This document shows positions 1-9,144 of a DNA stretch of 64,000 nucleotides, piece by piece. A program made the position numbers and the translations under genes. The first letter of the stretch is position 1; each line of letters begins with the position of its first letter. Location: positions 372,001-436,000 of the forward strand of contig CAPN01000051.1 of NCBI GenBank assembly GCA_000333235.1, given 5' to 3'. The DNA is from Pseudoalteromonas luteoviolacea B = ATCC 29581. Lineage in GTDB: Bacteria; Pseudomonadota; Gammaproteobacteria; Enterobacterales; Alteromonadaceae. The notes below the pieces were generated by a model. The model was given only the letters and a program-made list of their open reading frames with translations. It did not search any database and was not told the DNA's origin.

Positions 1-636
1 TGCACGTGTCACGGGAATGCTAAACGTCACGTAGGTCATCTCTGAGTGATTTTCTGGCAATACACAACCGCGAGCTTGATAGCGAGGATAGAGCGCGCGT
101 AACTTATAACCATATGATTCTTTGTTTCCCTTAGCTTTGGCAAAAAGATCATACGTCAGGTGTTGGTGATCGCGAAGTCGGAATTGAATGTTTGATTCAG
201 GTAAGACGCTTTTCAGTTCAGCAAGCACTTTACGTACTCTAGCGTGAAAGTTTGCTGCTTGTGCACGGAGCTCTTCACCAGTAGCTAAGAATAGGATACG
301 TATTTTTCGTGCTTTCCACGTTTCATCAAAATAGCTCTTATGCGCCTCATGGTAACGAGGGTTATAGAAAAACAACATCTGCTTTTCTGTCTGCATTGTG
401 TACGGCTCTTCATGAAACCGAACTACTGGCAATTTGTCATTAGCAATCAAATGTACGTTGTGTAATTCGAATTCATCACATAAGGCAAAAAGCTGTCTAG
501 CTACGCGGTCGTAGCAAGCGCCTAAATTATCAAAGTAACGGTAGAAAGAATCTTCTGGTTTAAATTCCGCTAGAATATATTGATTATTACGAGCGTGAGA
601 CGGTATATAGACACGGTGTAAATTCATAGAAGCCAT
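1..636 (-). CDS. Unrecognised conserved-looking protein, 3' end outside the window
   Basis: An uninterrupted reading frame of 212 codons runs leftwards off the window edge from an ATG at 636 (MASMNLHRVYIPS). It is hydrophilic and rich in Tyr, Arg and His (for example FYNPRYHEAHKSYFDE), with no signal peptide or membrane segment, so a cytoplasmic protein is likely. A second ATG three codons in is an alternative start. It is divergent from glnS across a 276-bp gap that must hold both promoters. I do not recognise the family and assign no function. The long open frame and normal codon use support a real gene. Confidence 0.75.
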   Translation of the reverse strand, partial: MASMNLHRVYIPSHARNNQYILAEFKPEDSFYRYFDNLGACYDRVARQLFALCDEFELHNVHLIANDKLPVVRFHEEPYTMQTEKQMLFFYNPRYHEAHKSYFDETWKARKIRILFLATGEELRAQAANFHARVRKVLAELKSVLPESNIQFRLRDHQHLTYDLFAKAKGNKESYGYKLRALYPRYQARGCVLPENHSEMTYVTFSIPVTRA

Positions 637-912
637 TTGGTTGTTCCCTGTAACTGCTTTCAATGTGAGCACTATAGGCAGTTTCCATGACTGTTTTATT
701 GCGCTAGAACAAAAAGCGTCATATTTTCTAATTTTGGCTTTGATCTGACGCAAACTTTAGTGGTTCGTCAGAGGGATCTCATGCAACACAGGTACTTTCA
801 TAGGGAGATTTGTAAAGTTTTTCAGCTTATGCTTTTAAGCGCTGTAAGTTAGCTAAAGTTTTTGTAATAATGTGGCAGTATTTATTCGCATTGCATAGAG
901 GATGCTACCCTT
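637..912. other. Divergent intergenic region before glnS
   Basis: This 276-bp AT-rich gap separates the leftward partial gene from glnS, so it should carry both promoters. I see no gene, strong hairpin or known operator in it. Confidence 0.5.
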
Positions 913-2580
913 ATGGCGGAGATTGAAAATCGCCCGAGTAATTTTATTCGAAACATTATTGATGAAGATCTAAAATCAGGAAAGCACAGCCGTATCCATA
1001 CGCGTTTTCCACCAGAGCCAAATGGCTTTTTGCACATTGGTCATGCTAAGTCCATTTGTTTGAATTTTGGTATTGCACAAGATTATCAAGGTCAGTGTAA
1101 TCTGCGTTTTGATGATACGAATCCAGAAAAAGAAGACATCAATTACGTAAAATCTATTCAAGAAGACGTTAAGTGGTTAGGGTTTAATTGGAGTGGTGAT
1201 ATCTGCTATTCGTCGGGCTATTTTGAAAAGTTACATGGCTATGCCGTTGAACTTATCCAAAAAGGTCTGGCATATGTGTGTTTCCTTTCTCCTGATGAAG
1301 CACGAGAGTACCGTGGAACATTGACTGAGCCTGGCAGAAATAGCCCTTATCGCGATACGTCGATTGAAGAAAACTTAGCGCTATTTGCAAAAATGCGTAA
1401 AGGAGAGTTCAAAGAAGGCGAGTGCGTGTTGCGAGCAAAAATTGATATGGCTAGCTCGTTTATTGTACTTCGAGATCCAATCATTTATCGGATTAAGTTT
1501 GCTCATCATCATCAAACGGGTGATGCGTGGTGCATCTACCCAATGTATGACTTTACTCATTGCATATCCGATGCGTTAGAGGGGATTACGCATTCCTTGT
1601 GTACGTTAGAGTTCCAAGATAATCGCCGTTTATATGATTGGGTACTCGATAATATTTCTATCGAATGTCATCCTCAACAAATCGAGTTTTCACGTTTAAA
1701 TCTCGAATATACAGTAATGTCTAAGCGTAAACTTAATGACTTAGTGGTTAAGGGACACGTTGAAGGCTGGGATGACCCTCGCATGCCAACAATCGCAGGA
1801 TTACGTCGTCGCGGTTATACTCCGGCTTCTATCCGCGAGTTCTGTAAGCGGATCGGTATTACGAAGCAAGATAATATGGTTGAAATGGGCATGCTAGAAG
1901 CGTGTATTCGTGAAGATTTAAACGAAAACGCCCCTCGAGCCATGGCAGTTCTTGATCCAGTTAAAATTGTGATTGAAAACTTTGACGTCAACACGGTTGA
2001 AGAGATCTCTGCACCAAATCATCCAAATATCGAATCAATGGGTTCGCGAATCTTACCGTTTACAAAAGAGCTATTCATTGAGCGAGAAGACTTTCGCGTA
2101 GAAGCAAACAAACATTATAAGCGCCTAGTTTTGGGTAAAGAGGTTCGTTTGCGAAACGCTTATGTGATTAAAGCCGAGCGAGTTGAAGAAGACGCCCAAG
2201 GTAATATCACGACAATCTATTGCTCTTACGACCCAGAAACACTAGGTAAAAACCCAAGTGATGGTCGCAAAGTAAAAGGGGTAATTCATTGGGTGAGCGC
2301 AAGTCACGCGGTCGATGCCCAAGTGCATCAATACGATCGCCTATGTAACGTTGCGAATCCTGCGGCAGCTGAAGATTTCACCGCGACACTTAATCCAGAT
2401 TCACTTGTTGTGATTAATGGCGCTAAAGTAGAGCCTTCACTTGCGAATGCTAAAGCTGAGCAAGGTTATCAATTTGAACGTTTGGGATATTATTGTCGAG
2501 ACAATAAAGCGCAGGGTTTAGTGTTTAACCAGACGGTGGGATTACGAGACTCTTGGGCGAAAATGGATCAAGATAACTAA
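913..2580 (+). CDS. glnS: Glutamine--tRNA ligase
   Basis: This class I aminoacyl-tRNA synthetase charges tRNA-Gln with glutamine in the cytosol. The 555 residues match the usual bacterial GlnRS length. The HIGH motif is at residues 41-44 in [12 protein letters not shown], and the KMSKS-type loop appears as VMSKR near residue 268. The C-terminal half is the beta-barrel anticodon-binding region ([14 protein letters not shown]). The presence of GlnRS rather than the indirect GatCAB route fits Gammaproteobacteria. It is monocistronic, with a rho-independent terminator 37 bp after the stop. Confidence 0.98.
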   Translation: MAEIENRPSNFIRNIIDEDLKSGKHSRIHTRFPPEPNGFLHIGHAKSICLNFGIAQDYQGQCNLRFDDTNPEKEDINYVKSIQEDVKWLGFNWSGDICYSSGYFEKLHGYAVELIQKGLAYVCFLSPDEAREYRGTLTEPGRNSPYRDTSIEENLALFAKMRKGEFKEGECVLRAKIDMASSFIVLRDPIIYRIKFAHHHQTGDAWCIYPMYDFTHCISDALEGITHSLCTLEFQDNRRLYDWVLDNISIECHPQQIEFSRLNLEYTVMSKRKLNDLVVKGHVEGWDDPRMPTIAGLRRRGYTPASIREFCKRIGITKQDNMVEMGMLEACIREDLNENAPRAMAVLDPVKIVIENFDVNTVEEISAPNHPNIESMGSRILPFTKELFIEREDFRVEANKHYKRLVLGKEVRLRNAYVIKAERVEEDAQGNITTIYCSYDPETLGKNPSDGRKVKGVIHWVSASHAVDAQVHQYDRLCNVANPAAAEDFTATLNPDSLVVINGAKVEPSLANAKAEQGYQFERLGYYCRDNKAQGLVFNQTVGLRDSWAKMDQDN

Positions 2581-2616
2581 TCAGATTGTATGATTAAGTA
2601 TGGTCAGCAAGTAAAG

Positions 2617-2642
2617 AAAAGCGGCATTTAAGCCGCTTTTTT
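2617..2642 (+). terminator. Rho-independent terminator of glnS
   Basis: An AAAGCGGC/GCCGCTTT stem with a 6-nt loop is followed by a T-run just after the glnS stop. Confidence 0.9.
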
Positions 2643-2724
2643 ATGCACTTCGCGGATACAAATCTTCAATGATACATTAACCAAATGTGAGGAACGAATT
2701 AATTTAGGTTATGCTCATTGCTAG

Positions 2725-2751
2725 AAAAAGCCGCGGGTTAACGCGGCTTTC
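2725..2751 (-). terminator. Rho-independent terminator of fur
   Basis: An AAAGCCGCG/CGCGGCTTT stem is followed, read leftwards, by a T-run. It lies about 30 bp after the fur stop and faces the glnS terminator, so the two convergent units are insulated. Confidence 0.85.
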
Positions 2752-2780
2752 TAACTAACACGGTGTTGAAACTACTATGA

Positions 2781-3227
2781 TTAGTTATTGTTTTCTTCTG
2801 CATATTTTTTACACGCAACAACATCATTACATTCACCATATAAATAAAGGGAATGATTAGTAAGTTTAATGCCATTGCTGTTGGCGATTTGATCCTGACG
2901 ATCTTCAATTACTTCGTCTTCAAACTCAACAACACGACCACATTTTAGACAAACTAAATGATCATGATGTGAAGCACCTGCTAATTCGAAAACGGACTTG
3001 CCACCTTCGAAGTGGTGACGCGTCACGATACCGGCGTCATCGAACTGGTTCAGAACTCGATAAACTGTTGCTAAGCCGATTTCTTCGCCTTTATCTAACA
3101 AGATTTTGTATACGTCTTCAGCGCTGATGTGTTGGTTATCAGGAGACTGAAGGATCTCTAAGATCTTGATTCGTGGCAATGTAACCTTCAACCCGGCTTT
3201 TTTAAGTTCTAAGTTATGATCAGTCAT
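2781..3227 (-). CDS. fur: Ferric uptake regulator
   Basis: This Fe(II)-dependent repressor controls iron uptake genes. At 148 residues it is family-typical. The N-terminal winged helix (about 1-80) contains the DNA-recognition stretch GLATVYRVLNQF. The C-terminal dimer and metal domain has the HHDH cluster (87-90), a CxxC (C93, C96) and a second Cys pair (C133, C139), the usual structural zinc site. It lies directly downstream of fldA, as in E. coli, but has its own promoter in the 119-bp gap. A candidate target is the 7-1-7 Fur box at 14152-14166. Confidence 0.97.
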   Translation of the reverse strand: MTDHNLELKKAGLKVTLPRIKILEILQSPDNQHISAEDVYKILLDKGEEIGLATVYRVLNQFDDAGIVTRHHFEGGKSVFELAGASHHDHLVCLKCGRVVEFEDEVIEDRQDQIANSNGIKLTNHSLYLYGECNDVVACKKYAEENNN

Positions 3228-3290
3228 TAAATCTGTCTCAATTTGGCTTTTAATTATATTATGTAGTTGTCCGCACGACTGGACCTACTA

Positions 3291-3319
3291 AGCATAACGT
3301 GCTGCCGCATTTTATGCAA
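3291..3319 (-). promoter_or_regulatory. Predicted sigma-70 promoter of fur
   Basis: Read leftwards, TTGCAT (3319-3314) and TATGCT (3296-3291) are separated by exactly 17 bp, about 65 bp before the fur ATG. No convincing Fur box overlaps it. Confidence 0.55.
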
Positions 3320-3346
3320 AACTATCCGGCACTTATCGCGCTTTGG

Positions 3347-3874
3347 TTAGTCTTCTAATTCGCTTAGGCACATTTCTTCATAAACTTGTGCACACCACGC
3401 TTTTATACGTGATTCAGTTAATTCAGGTTGGCGATCTTCATCGATACCTAAACCAACAAAATGATTATCATCCGCCATGCCTTTAGATGCTTCAAAATTG
3501 TAGCCATCTGTTGACCAATGACCAACAACAATCGCTCCCTTTTTAGTCACGATGTCATTAACCATACCCATTGCATCTAAGAAGTACTCTGCGTAATCCT
3601 CTTGGTCTCCACAACCAAAAATCGCAACTAATTTTCCGTCGAAGTCGATTTCCTCTAACTCTGGGAAAAAATCGTCCCAATCACACTGCGCTTCACCGTA
3701 ATACCAGGTTGGAATTCCAAACAGGAGTAAATCGAACTCTGCAATATCTTCTTTAGAACTTTTCGCGATGTCTTTAACATCAACGAGTTTTTTACCAAGT
3801 TCTTTTTGAATTAATTTTGCAACGTGCTCTGTGTTGCCAGTGTCACTGCCGAAAAAAATACCTACGCTTGCCAT
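3347..3874 (-). CDS. fldA: Long-chain flavodoxin
   Basis: This FMN-binding low-potential electron carrier is used by radical-SAM and biosynthetic enzymes and replaces ferredoxin under iron limitation. The FMN phosphate loop is GSDTGNTE (about 9-16). The GIPTWYYGEAQCDWDDF and GCGDQEDYAEYF stretches are the two isoalloxazine loops, and the 175-residue length marks the long-chain type. It ends with a very acidic tail. It lies 15 bp after ybfE, so the two are probably cotranscribed, and it precedes fur as in E. coli. Confidence 0.97.
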   Translation of the reverse strand: MASVGIFFGSDTGNTEHVAKLIQKELGKKLVDVKDIAKSSKEDIAEFDLLLFGIPTWYYGEAQCDWDDFFPELEEIDFDGKLVAIFGCGDQEDYAEYFLDAMGMVNDIVTKKGAIVVGHWSTDGYNFEASKGMADDNHFVGLGIDEDRQPELTESRIKAWCAQVYEEMCLSELED

Positions 3875-3889
3875 TTGCGTGATTACCTT

Positions 3890-4168
3890 CTATCTATTAA
3901 TCGCTAATTTTTCTTGTAATATGGTTTCGATTAACGCGCTTCGACTAATGTTTTGCGCTTCTGCCATATCACTTAAAGCTTGATATAATTCAGATGAAAC
4001 TTTGAACTCAATACGTTTTAAACCGCGAGCTCGGTCACGTTTCATCTGATTTCGTTTGTTGACCTTAAGTTGTACTTCCCGTGGAAGCGGGTTGGTTTTA
4101 GGTCTACCTGGACGTTTTTCATTTTCGAACAGGTCTATCGTGGTTCTATCTGAATCTGCTTTCGCCAT
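3890..4168 (-). CDS. ybfE: YbfE-family ribbon-helix-helix-like protein
   Basis: This small basic protein of about 92 residues is encoded just before fldA, the same context as E. coli ybfE, which is known as a LexA-regulated gene. The N-terminus is PGRPKTNPLPRE; the C-terminal half (KRIEFKVSSELYQALSDMAEAQ) looks like a ribbon-helix-helix DNA-binding fold. I chose the ATG at 4168 (MAKADSD) over a longer frame opening at 4255, because the extension would run far into DUF2788 and is compositionally unlike the family. I see no SOS box upstream here. The DNA-binding role is inference. Confidence 0.85.
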   Translation of the reverse strand: MAKADSDRTTIDLFENEKRPGRPKTNPLPREVQLKVNKRNQMKRDRARGLKRIEFKVSSELYQALSDMAEAQNISRSALIETILQEKLAINR

Positions 4169-4170
4169 GA

Positions 4171-4392
4171 TTAGCCGACACCTGCACCTGTCCAAAAAAC
4201 TTGAATTAATCCTTTGGCAATAAAGCCAGCACAACCTAAAAATAACACCAACCAAACGATCTGACGCCCAAAAAGCGGCACTTGGCCCTTTTTCAAAACG
4301 TCTTGGATAGCCATGCCTATAAAAAAGAAAATCCCAGCCAAGCCGAAGTATAGGCCAATGGTCTCAATTTCGTTGATAAAGATGTCAACCAT
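4171..4392 (-). CDS. DUF2788 small membrane protein
   Basis: The product has 73 residues with two transmembrane helices (about 10-32 and 44-66). It matches the DUF2788 family that accompanies ybfE-fldA in marine Gammaproteobacteria. Its stop is 2 bp from the ybfE start, so it is probably the first gene of the DUF2788-ybfE-fldA unit. The function is unknown. Confidence 0.85.
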   Translation of the reverse strand: MVDIFINEIETIGLYFGLAGIFFFIGMAIQDVLKKGQVPLFGRQIVWLVLFLGCAGFIAKGLIQVFWTGAGVG

Positions 4393-4476
4393 GCTCTAAA
4401 ACCCGTAAATAAATCGCGCGGTACTATACCACAAGAAAAACGATAAATTTAATATTGCGTGAGAAATTCAGCGTGA

Positions 4477-5253
4477 TCATTGAAGAAAATCAATAATTGC
4501 TTTATTTACTGCCACGGGTTTTTCAGCGTGTAACCAATGCCCAACGCCATGGATTACTTTTCCTTTTGCGTTAGAGAACAGCTTTGCAATGACTTCTTTA
4601 TGTTCAATTAAAATGTAGTCAGACATGCTACCCTTTATGAATAGAGTTTCACATAAACAAGAATCATTTGCATCAATATTGCTTAATATTTTTCCATACT
4701 CCTGGTGAATTGTGTGTATGTTGAATCGCCAGTTGAGCACGCCCTCATCATTTTTCACTAAGCTTTTGAGTAAAAACTGACGAACACCAACCTCGTTAAT
4801 AAACCTAGCCAAAATCTCATCCGCTTGTTTTCGAGTCACAATTTTTTCATTTGCTACGGCAAACAACCCATTGAAAATCGCTTCGTGGCGACTATGATAC
4901 GACACAGGCGCGATATCTAGTATGACCAGCTTTTCGACGATATTAGGTGCGATGTGTGCAATTTGCATTGCCACTTTTCCACCCATAGAATGACCGACAA
5001 AATGGGCTTTGTTAATCGCGAGATGTGCAAGTGTGTCGAGTACGTCCTGAGCCATAGCAGGGTAGCTATGTAAAGGAGAGTGCGCAGAAAGACCATGATT
5101 TCTGAGGTCGAGATTAATTACCACAAAATGTTCTGCCAACGCCTTGGCGATGACATTTAGGTTTTCTAGCGAACCGAAGAGACCATGAATAAGTACAACG
5201 GCAGGACGAGATTGTAATAAATGTTCGTTGTGAAGCTGATAGTTTAATAACAT
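4477..5253 (-). CDS. ybfF: Alpha/beta-hydrolase esterase, YbfF family
   Basis: This cytoplasmic acyl esterase has about 258 residues. Visible features are the oxyanion HGLFGS motif, the nucleophile elbow GHSMGG, and the late catalytic His in HGVGHWLHAEKP. E. coli YbfF hydrolyses short and medium acyl-CoA and ester substrates; the physiological substrate is uncertain. The frame is open to 5361, but I start at the ATG at 5253 (MLLNYQLHNE) because the upstream extension would cover the divergent promoter region and has no family match. It is divergent from seqA, as in E. coli. Confidence 0.93.
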   Translation of the reverse strand: MLLNYQLHNEHLLQSRPAVVLIHGLFGSLENLNVIAKALAEHFVVINLDLRNHGLSAHSPLHSYPAMAQDVLDTLAHLAINKAHFVGHSMGGKVAMQIAHIAPNIVEKLVILDIAPVSYHSRHEAIFNGLFAVANEKIVTRKQADEILARFINEVGVRQFLLKSLVKNDEGVLNWRFNIHTIHQEYGKILSNIDANDSCLCETLFIKGSMSDYILIEHKEVIAKLFSNAKGKVIHGVGHWLHAEKPVAVNKAIIDFLQ

Positions 5254-5379
5254 AACGAAAACCAAAATTTGTTTAGTGACTATTTTGCCAGTATCAAAGG
5301 CTTTTTCAAAGCCGTAGAGGAATAAGTGAAATAAGGATATACTTGAATAAACTGAGTACATAATCAGTATAGGAACAGC

Positions 5380-5928
5380 ATGAAGAACATAGAAATAGAC
5401 GACGAATTATATCAATACATTGCAAGTAATACGCAAAGCATAGGCGAAAGTGCCTCGACAATTTTACGTCGTTTATTAAATCTAACACCAAATTCCACGC
5501 TAATAATCAAAGAAACGACAAGCGCAAAAGTTGATTTACCAATTGAAAAACAAGATTCAGCTGCGAATGTCACAACGATGTCAAAATCGCCAGCTAGTGT
5601 TTTCAATGTTTTAAATAAAGAAGAATTGGCAATGCAAAAAGGGGTTGTGGGACGCTTTTTGTTTATTCTTTCTGCGTTGTATCGTACACATAAAAAAGCC
5701 TTCTCCTGTGTATTAGATATAAAGGGAAGAGACCGAATTTACTTTGCAACAAGCAAAGACGCTTTACTTGAAAGTGGCAGTAGTATGAATCCAAAAGAGA
5801 TTGAAGGTAGTGAATTTTGGGTCATGACCAATTCAAATACAACCAGAAAGAAAATGATGTTACACGAAGTCGCATTGGCACTGGGCTATACCGAGTCTCA
5901 AGCTGAGCGGATCCGTGACTACCTTTAA
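5380..5928 (+). CDS. seqA: Replication initiation negative regulator SeqA
   Basis: SeqA binds hemimethylated GATC sites, sequesters oriC after initiation and organises new DNA. The N-terminal oligomerisation domain (MKNIEIDDELYQYIAS) is followed by a variable linker (about 40-80). The C-terminal DNA-binding domain carries the TNSNTTRKK loop (about 150-158), whose Asn residues contact the hemimethylated site in E. coli SeqA. The 182 residues match the family. Its presence implies Dam methylation in this organism. It lies 19 bp before pgm, in the conserved seqA-pgm operon. Confidence 0.97.
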   Translation: MKNIEIDDELYQYIASNTQSIGESASTILRRLLNLTPNSTLIIKETTSAKVDLPIEKQDSAANVTTMSKSPASVFNVLNKEELAMQKGVVGRFLFILSALYRTHKKAFSCVLDIKGRDRIYFATSKDALLESGSSMNPKEIEGSEFWVMTNSNTTRKKMMLHEVALALGYTESQAERIRDYL

Positions 5929-5947
5929 GGACTAAAAAGGAAATACT

Positions 5948-7588
5948 ATGGCATTACACCCAGGCGCTGGCAAAATTGCACCAAAAGCACAGTTGGCAAA
6001 CATTCCAAAACTTGTGTCTGCATACTATCTTAATGAACCAGATTTAGAACAGTTCCCAGAGCAACGGGTTGAATTTGGTACTTCAGGTCACCGTGGTTGT
6101 TCTTATGATGTTAAATTTAACGAATCTCATATTTTGGCAGTCACTCAGGCTATTTGTGATTATCGTAAGGCAAACAATATCTTCGGCCCACTTTTCCTTG
6201 GAAAAGACACTCATGCACTTTCTGAAGCTGCCTTCAACTCGGCGATTGAAGTGCTGGTCGCAAACGAAGTTCAAGTTATTACGCAAGAAAATGACGATTT
6301 TACGCCAACGCCAGTAATAAGCCATGCCATTGTAACTCACAATAAAACCCATCCTCATGAAATTGCGGATGGTATTGTTGTGACGCCATCGCATAACCCA
6401 CCAGAGGATGGTGGATTTAAGTACAATCCTCCTAATGGCGGTCCCGCGGATACCGATGTAACGAAGTGGATTGAAGACAGAGCAAACCAATTGTTGCTTG
6501 AAGAACTGGTTGAAGTTGAGTTGTTTCCTTATGCAAAAGCAAAACGCTCGGGCTTCATTAAGTATCAAGATTTAGTCACACCCTATGTTAAGGATCTTGA
6601 AAAAATAATTGACATGGAAGCGATTAAAAAAGCAAATGTGTCAATTGGGATTGATCCCTTAGGAGGTTCGGGGATTAACTTTTGGCCTGTGATTGCTAAG
6701 CATTATGGCTTGAATATCACCGTCGTCAATGAGCAAGTGGATCCTCGTTTTGCGTTTATGCCGTTGGATAAAGATGGCAAAATACGCATGGATTGCTCGT
6801 CGCCCTATGCCATGGCGAACTTAATCGCATTGAAAGATGATTACGATATTGGTATCGGAAATGACCCCGATTACGATCGTCATGGTATCGTAACCAAAGA
6901 TGGCTTAATGAATCCAAATCACTATTTAGCTGTAGCAATTGATTATCTAGTCACGCATCGGACCAGTTGGCCAACGACATTAAAAATAGGAAAAACTCTT
7001 GTATCGAGTGGCATGATCGACAAAGTTGTTCAAGCGTTAGGTAAACAAGTCTACGAAGTTCCGGTTGGTTTTAAATGGTTCGTTGATGGACTCGCAGAGG
7101 AAACGTTGGCGTTTGGTGGTGAAGAAAGTGCAGGGGCTTCATTTTTACGTAAAGATGGCTCGGTATGGAATACCGATAAAGACGGTTTTATTCTCGGTTT
7201 ACTTGCCGCTGAAATATTAGCGGTCACTGGTAAAACGCCTTCAGCACGTTATAAAGAGTTTGAAGCGCAATTCGGTGCGCCAACATACAAGCGAATTGAT
7301 GCACCGACTACAAGTTCTGCTAAAGCGAAACTAAAAGCGTTGAAAGCAAGTGATGTAAAAGCGAAGACCTTAGCTGGTGATGCAATTACGCAAATTCTAA
7401 CTCATGCGCCAGGTAATGGAGCAGCAATTGGTGGATTAAAGGTCGTTACTGAGTCGGGTTGGTTCGCAGCTCGTCCATCAGGTACCGAAGACATTTACAA
7501 AATATATTTAGAATCATTTAAAGGGGAAGCCCATTTAAATGAGCTCGAAAAAGCGGCTAAAGCACTAGTCGATAGTGTGATTGGTTAA
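5948..7588 (+). CDS. pgm: Alpha-D-glucose phosphate-specific phosphoglucomutase
   Basis: This enzyme interconverts glucose-1-phosphate and glucose-6-phosphate for glycogen and nucleotide-sugar synthesis. The active-site phosphoserine loop is [11 protein letters not shown], the Mg loop [10 protein letters not shown], the sugar-specificity loop GGEESAG and the phosphate-binding loop [10 protein letters not shown]. Its 546 residues equal E. coli Pgm in length. It has a good ribosome-binding site (AAAAAGGAAAT) and follows seqA in the same operon, and ends at a strong terminator. Confidence 0.97.
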   Translation: MALHPGAGKIAPKAQLANIPKLVSAYYLNEPDLEQFPEQRVEFGTSGHRGCSYDVKFNESHILAVTQAICDYRKANNIFGPLFLGKDTHALSEAAFNSAIEVLVANEVQVITQENDDFTPTPVISHAIVTHNKTHPHEIADGIVVTPSHNPPEDGGFKYNPPNGGPADTDVTKWIEDRANQLLLEELVEVELFPYAKAKRSGFIKYQDLVTPYVKDLEKIIDMEAIKKANVSIGIDPLGGSGINFWPVIAKHYGLNITVVNEQVDPRFAFMPLDKDGKIRMDCSSPYAMANLIALKDDYDIGIGNDPDYDRHGIVTKDGLMNPNHYLAVAIDYLVTHRTSWPTTLKIGKTLVSSGMIDKVVQALGKQVYEVPVGFKWFVDGLAEETLAFGGEESAGASFLRKDGSVWNTDKDGFILGLLAAEILAVTGKTPSARYKEFEAQFGAPTYKRIDAPTTSSAKAKLKALKASDVKAKTLAGDAITQILTHAPGNGAAIGGLKVVTESGWFAARPSGTEDIYKIYLESFKGEAHLNELEKAAKALVDSVIG

Positions 7589-7603
7589 ACTAAACAAGAA
7601 TCT

Positions 7604-7632
7604 TAAGGCCATACCTGTGTATGGCCTTTTTT
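7604..7632 (+). terminator. Rho-independent terminator of seqA-pgm
   Basis: A GGCCATAC/GTATGGCC stem with the tetraloop CTGT is followed by six T. It ends 20 bp before the astE start, so astE needs its own promoter or depends on read-through. Confidence 0.92.
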
Positions 7633-7652
7633 ATCTCTCACAGGGTGACAGT

Positions 7653-8690
7653 ATGTACCTAGAAAAATTAAAGAAAGATGGCGATTTTTTAACATTGACG
7701 CGGGAAAATGAGTGGCATTTAGAACCGTGCGCATTTTCACTTGACAATGGCACTCAAGTTAATGTGCTCGATACGGGGGTGATTGAGTTTATTCCGAAAA
7801 AACCAGGTAACAAAGACATTGTTTTATCCTCTGGTGTGCATGGCAATGAAACCGCGCCAATTGAAATCTGCGCAGAGTTAATTTCAAACTTAATTCTCGA
7901 AAAAATCGAAGCGTCGCATCGTGTTTTATTTATTTTTGGTAACCCTGCATCAATGAACATTGCAAAACGATTCGTTGAAGAAAACATGAATCGATTATTT
8001 AGCGGTAGTCATTCTAAAGGGGAAGGCCTAATAAACAAAGAGCGCGTTCACGCTAAGAAGCTTGAGTCTTACATTCGAGATTTTTTTACTCGCGTTGAGG
8101 CGGGGCGTTATCGTTGTCACTATGATTTGCATACCGCTATCCGTGGCTCTAAAAATGAAAAATTTGCTGTATATCCATTCTTACATGGAAAGCCATGGAA
8201 AAAAGATCAGTTACAGTTTTTGCTCGCGTGCGGTGTAAATACGGTATTGATGATGCAGTCCTCTGCCACGACCTTTAGTTATTTTTCTTCTAATGAATTT
8301 GGCGCAGACGCTTTCACCATCGAGCTAGGTCAGGTGAAACCATTTGGCCAAAATGACATGTCGCGATTTGCTGAAGTAAAAGAAACTTTAAATGCATTAG
8401 TTATTCAAAATGAATTGAGATATAAGGAATTTAATGCAAGTGATTATGAGGTCTTTAATGTTCATCGAACGATAAATCGTACCCATGAAGAGTTTAGCTT
8501 AGGTTTTGCTGATGATGTTGTGAACTTTACGCCATTCAAGCAAGGTGAATTGTTGGCAAAAGACGGTGAAGAAGCGATAGTTGCAGAGGTTAATGGCGAA
8601 GCTATTATCTTTCCAAATGCAAATGTGGCAATTGGGCAGCGCGCAATTTTAACAGTATTACCAATGGCTATCGACGAACGATTTGTTTAA
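7653..8690 (+). CDS. astE: Succinylglutamate desuccinylase
   Basis: AstE is the last step of the AST arginine-degradation pathway, splitting N-succinylglutamate into succinate and glutamate. The M14-type zinc site is visible as [12 protein letters not shown] and [10 protein letters not shown], with the catalytic Glu in FTIELGQV. The product has 345 residues. The frame is open from 7581, overlapping pgm, but that part spans the pgm terminator, so I start at the ATG at 7653, behind an AGGGTGA ribosome-binding site. The other ast genes are not adjacent. Confidence 0.93.
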   Translation: MYLEKLKKDGDFLTLTRENEWHLEPCAFSLDNGTQVNVLDTGVIEFIPKKPGNKDIVLSSGVHGNETAPIEICAELISNLILEKIEASHRVLFIFGNPASMNIAKRFVEENMNRLFSGSHSKGEGLINKERVHAKKLESYIRDFFTRVEAGRYRCHYDLHTAIRGSKNEKFAVYPFLHGKPWKKDQLQFLLACGVNTVLMMQSSATTFSYFSSNEFGADAFTIELGQVKPFGQNDMSRFAEVKETLNALVIQNELRYKEFNASDYEVFNVHRTINRTHEEFSLGFADDVVNFTPFKQGELLAKDGEEAIVAEVNGEAIIFPNANVAIGQRAILTVLPMAIDERFV

Positions 8691-8792
8691 AACGTAACAA
8701 TAAGAAATTAGCTCAGTGTTTTTAATCTGGATAGACGATTAAGAGCGCTAACCGTAATCAAGCACACCTGCTTATCACTCGCGTTTTTGAAA

Positions 8793-8836
8793 AAAGCGAA
8801 CGTACATAGTATTTCTATGCACTTTCGCTTTCTTAT
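8793..8836 (+). terminator. Terminator-like long hairpin after astE
   Basis: AAAGCGAA (8793-8800) pairs with TTCGCTTT (8824-8831). An inner CATAG/CTATG stem extends it, and a TCTTATT tail follows. It is imperfect but fits termination of astE. Confidence 0.5.
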
Positions 8837-8993
8837 TAAATAGCCCTTCACTCTTATTATTTTTCTCTTTCACAGTAATGTATGATGATGGTTATAACGA
8901 GGTCATACCAGTTGTTTTTTTAATAAAAACATAGCTGTACTAAAAACTTTCCATTGCTGTAGAGCTATTTCATGGGAATTCAGCTAGGATTAG

Positions 8994-9023
8994 TTGAATA
9001 ACACTTTACGTTAACGTAAAGTG
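8994..9023 (+). promoter_or_regulatory. LiuR-like operator palindrome and predicted bkd promoter
   Basis: Positions 9002-9023 form a perfect 22-bp palindrome whose half-site is CACTTTACGTT. TTGAAT (8994-8999) and TAAAGT (9017-9022) are 17 bp apart, so the palindrome would fill the promoter spacer, the usual place for a MerR-family operator. From memory, the sequence resembles the LiuR sites reported for branched-chain amino acid genes in Gammaproteobacteria. The regulator assignment is inference. Confidence 0.6.
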
Positions 9024-9144
9024 GCGAAAGCTTTAATTTAATAATATTGCATTTACCGCACAGATTATCCATACAACAAAAGCGGATGACGATTCATTTG
9101 AATCGACAGGTGCAAATTATCATGACAACAAAAGAAGGTAGGTT

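Larger units (their letters stand above)
8691..9144. other. astE-bkd intergenic region
   Basis: This 454-bp stretch has no credible gene. It holds a terminator-like hairpin near 8793-8831, then an AT-rich region and the palindrome at 9002-9023 that probably controls bkd. A GAAGG ribosome-binding site lies 8 bp before the bkdA1 ATG. Confidence 0.6.

Noticed and set aside
7581..7652. Apparent overlap of astE with pgm
   Set aside because: The extension runs through the pgm terminator and has no family match; the ATG at 7653 has its own ribosome-binding site.
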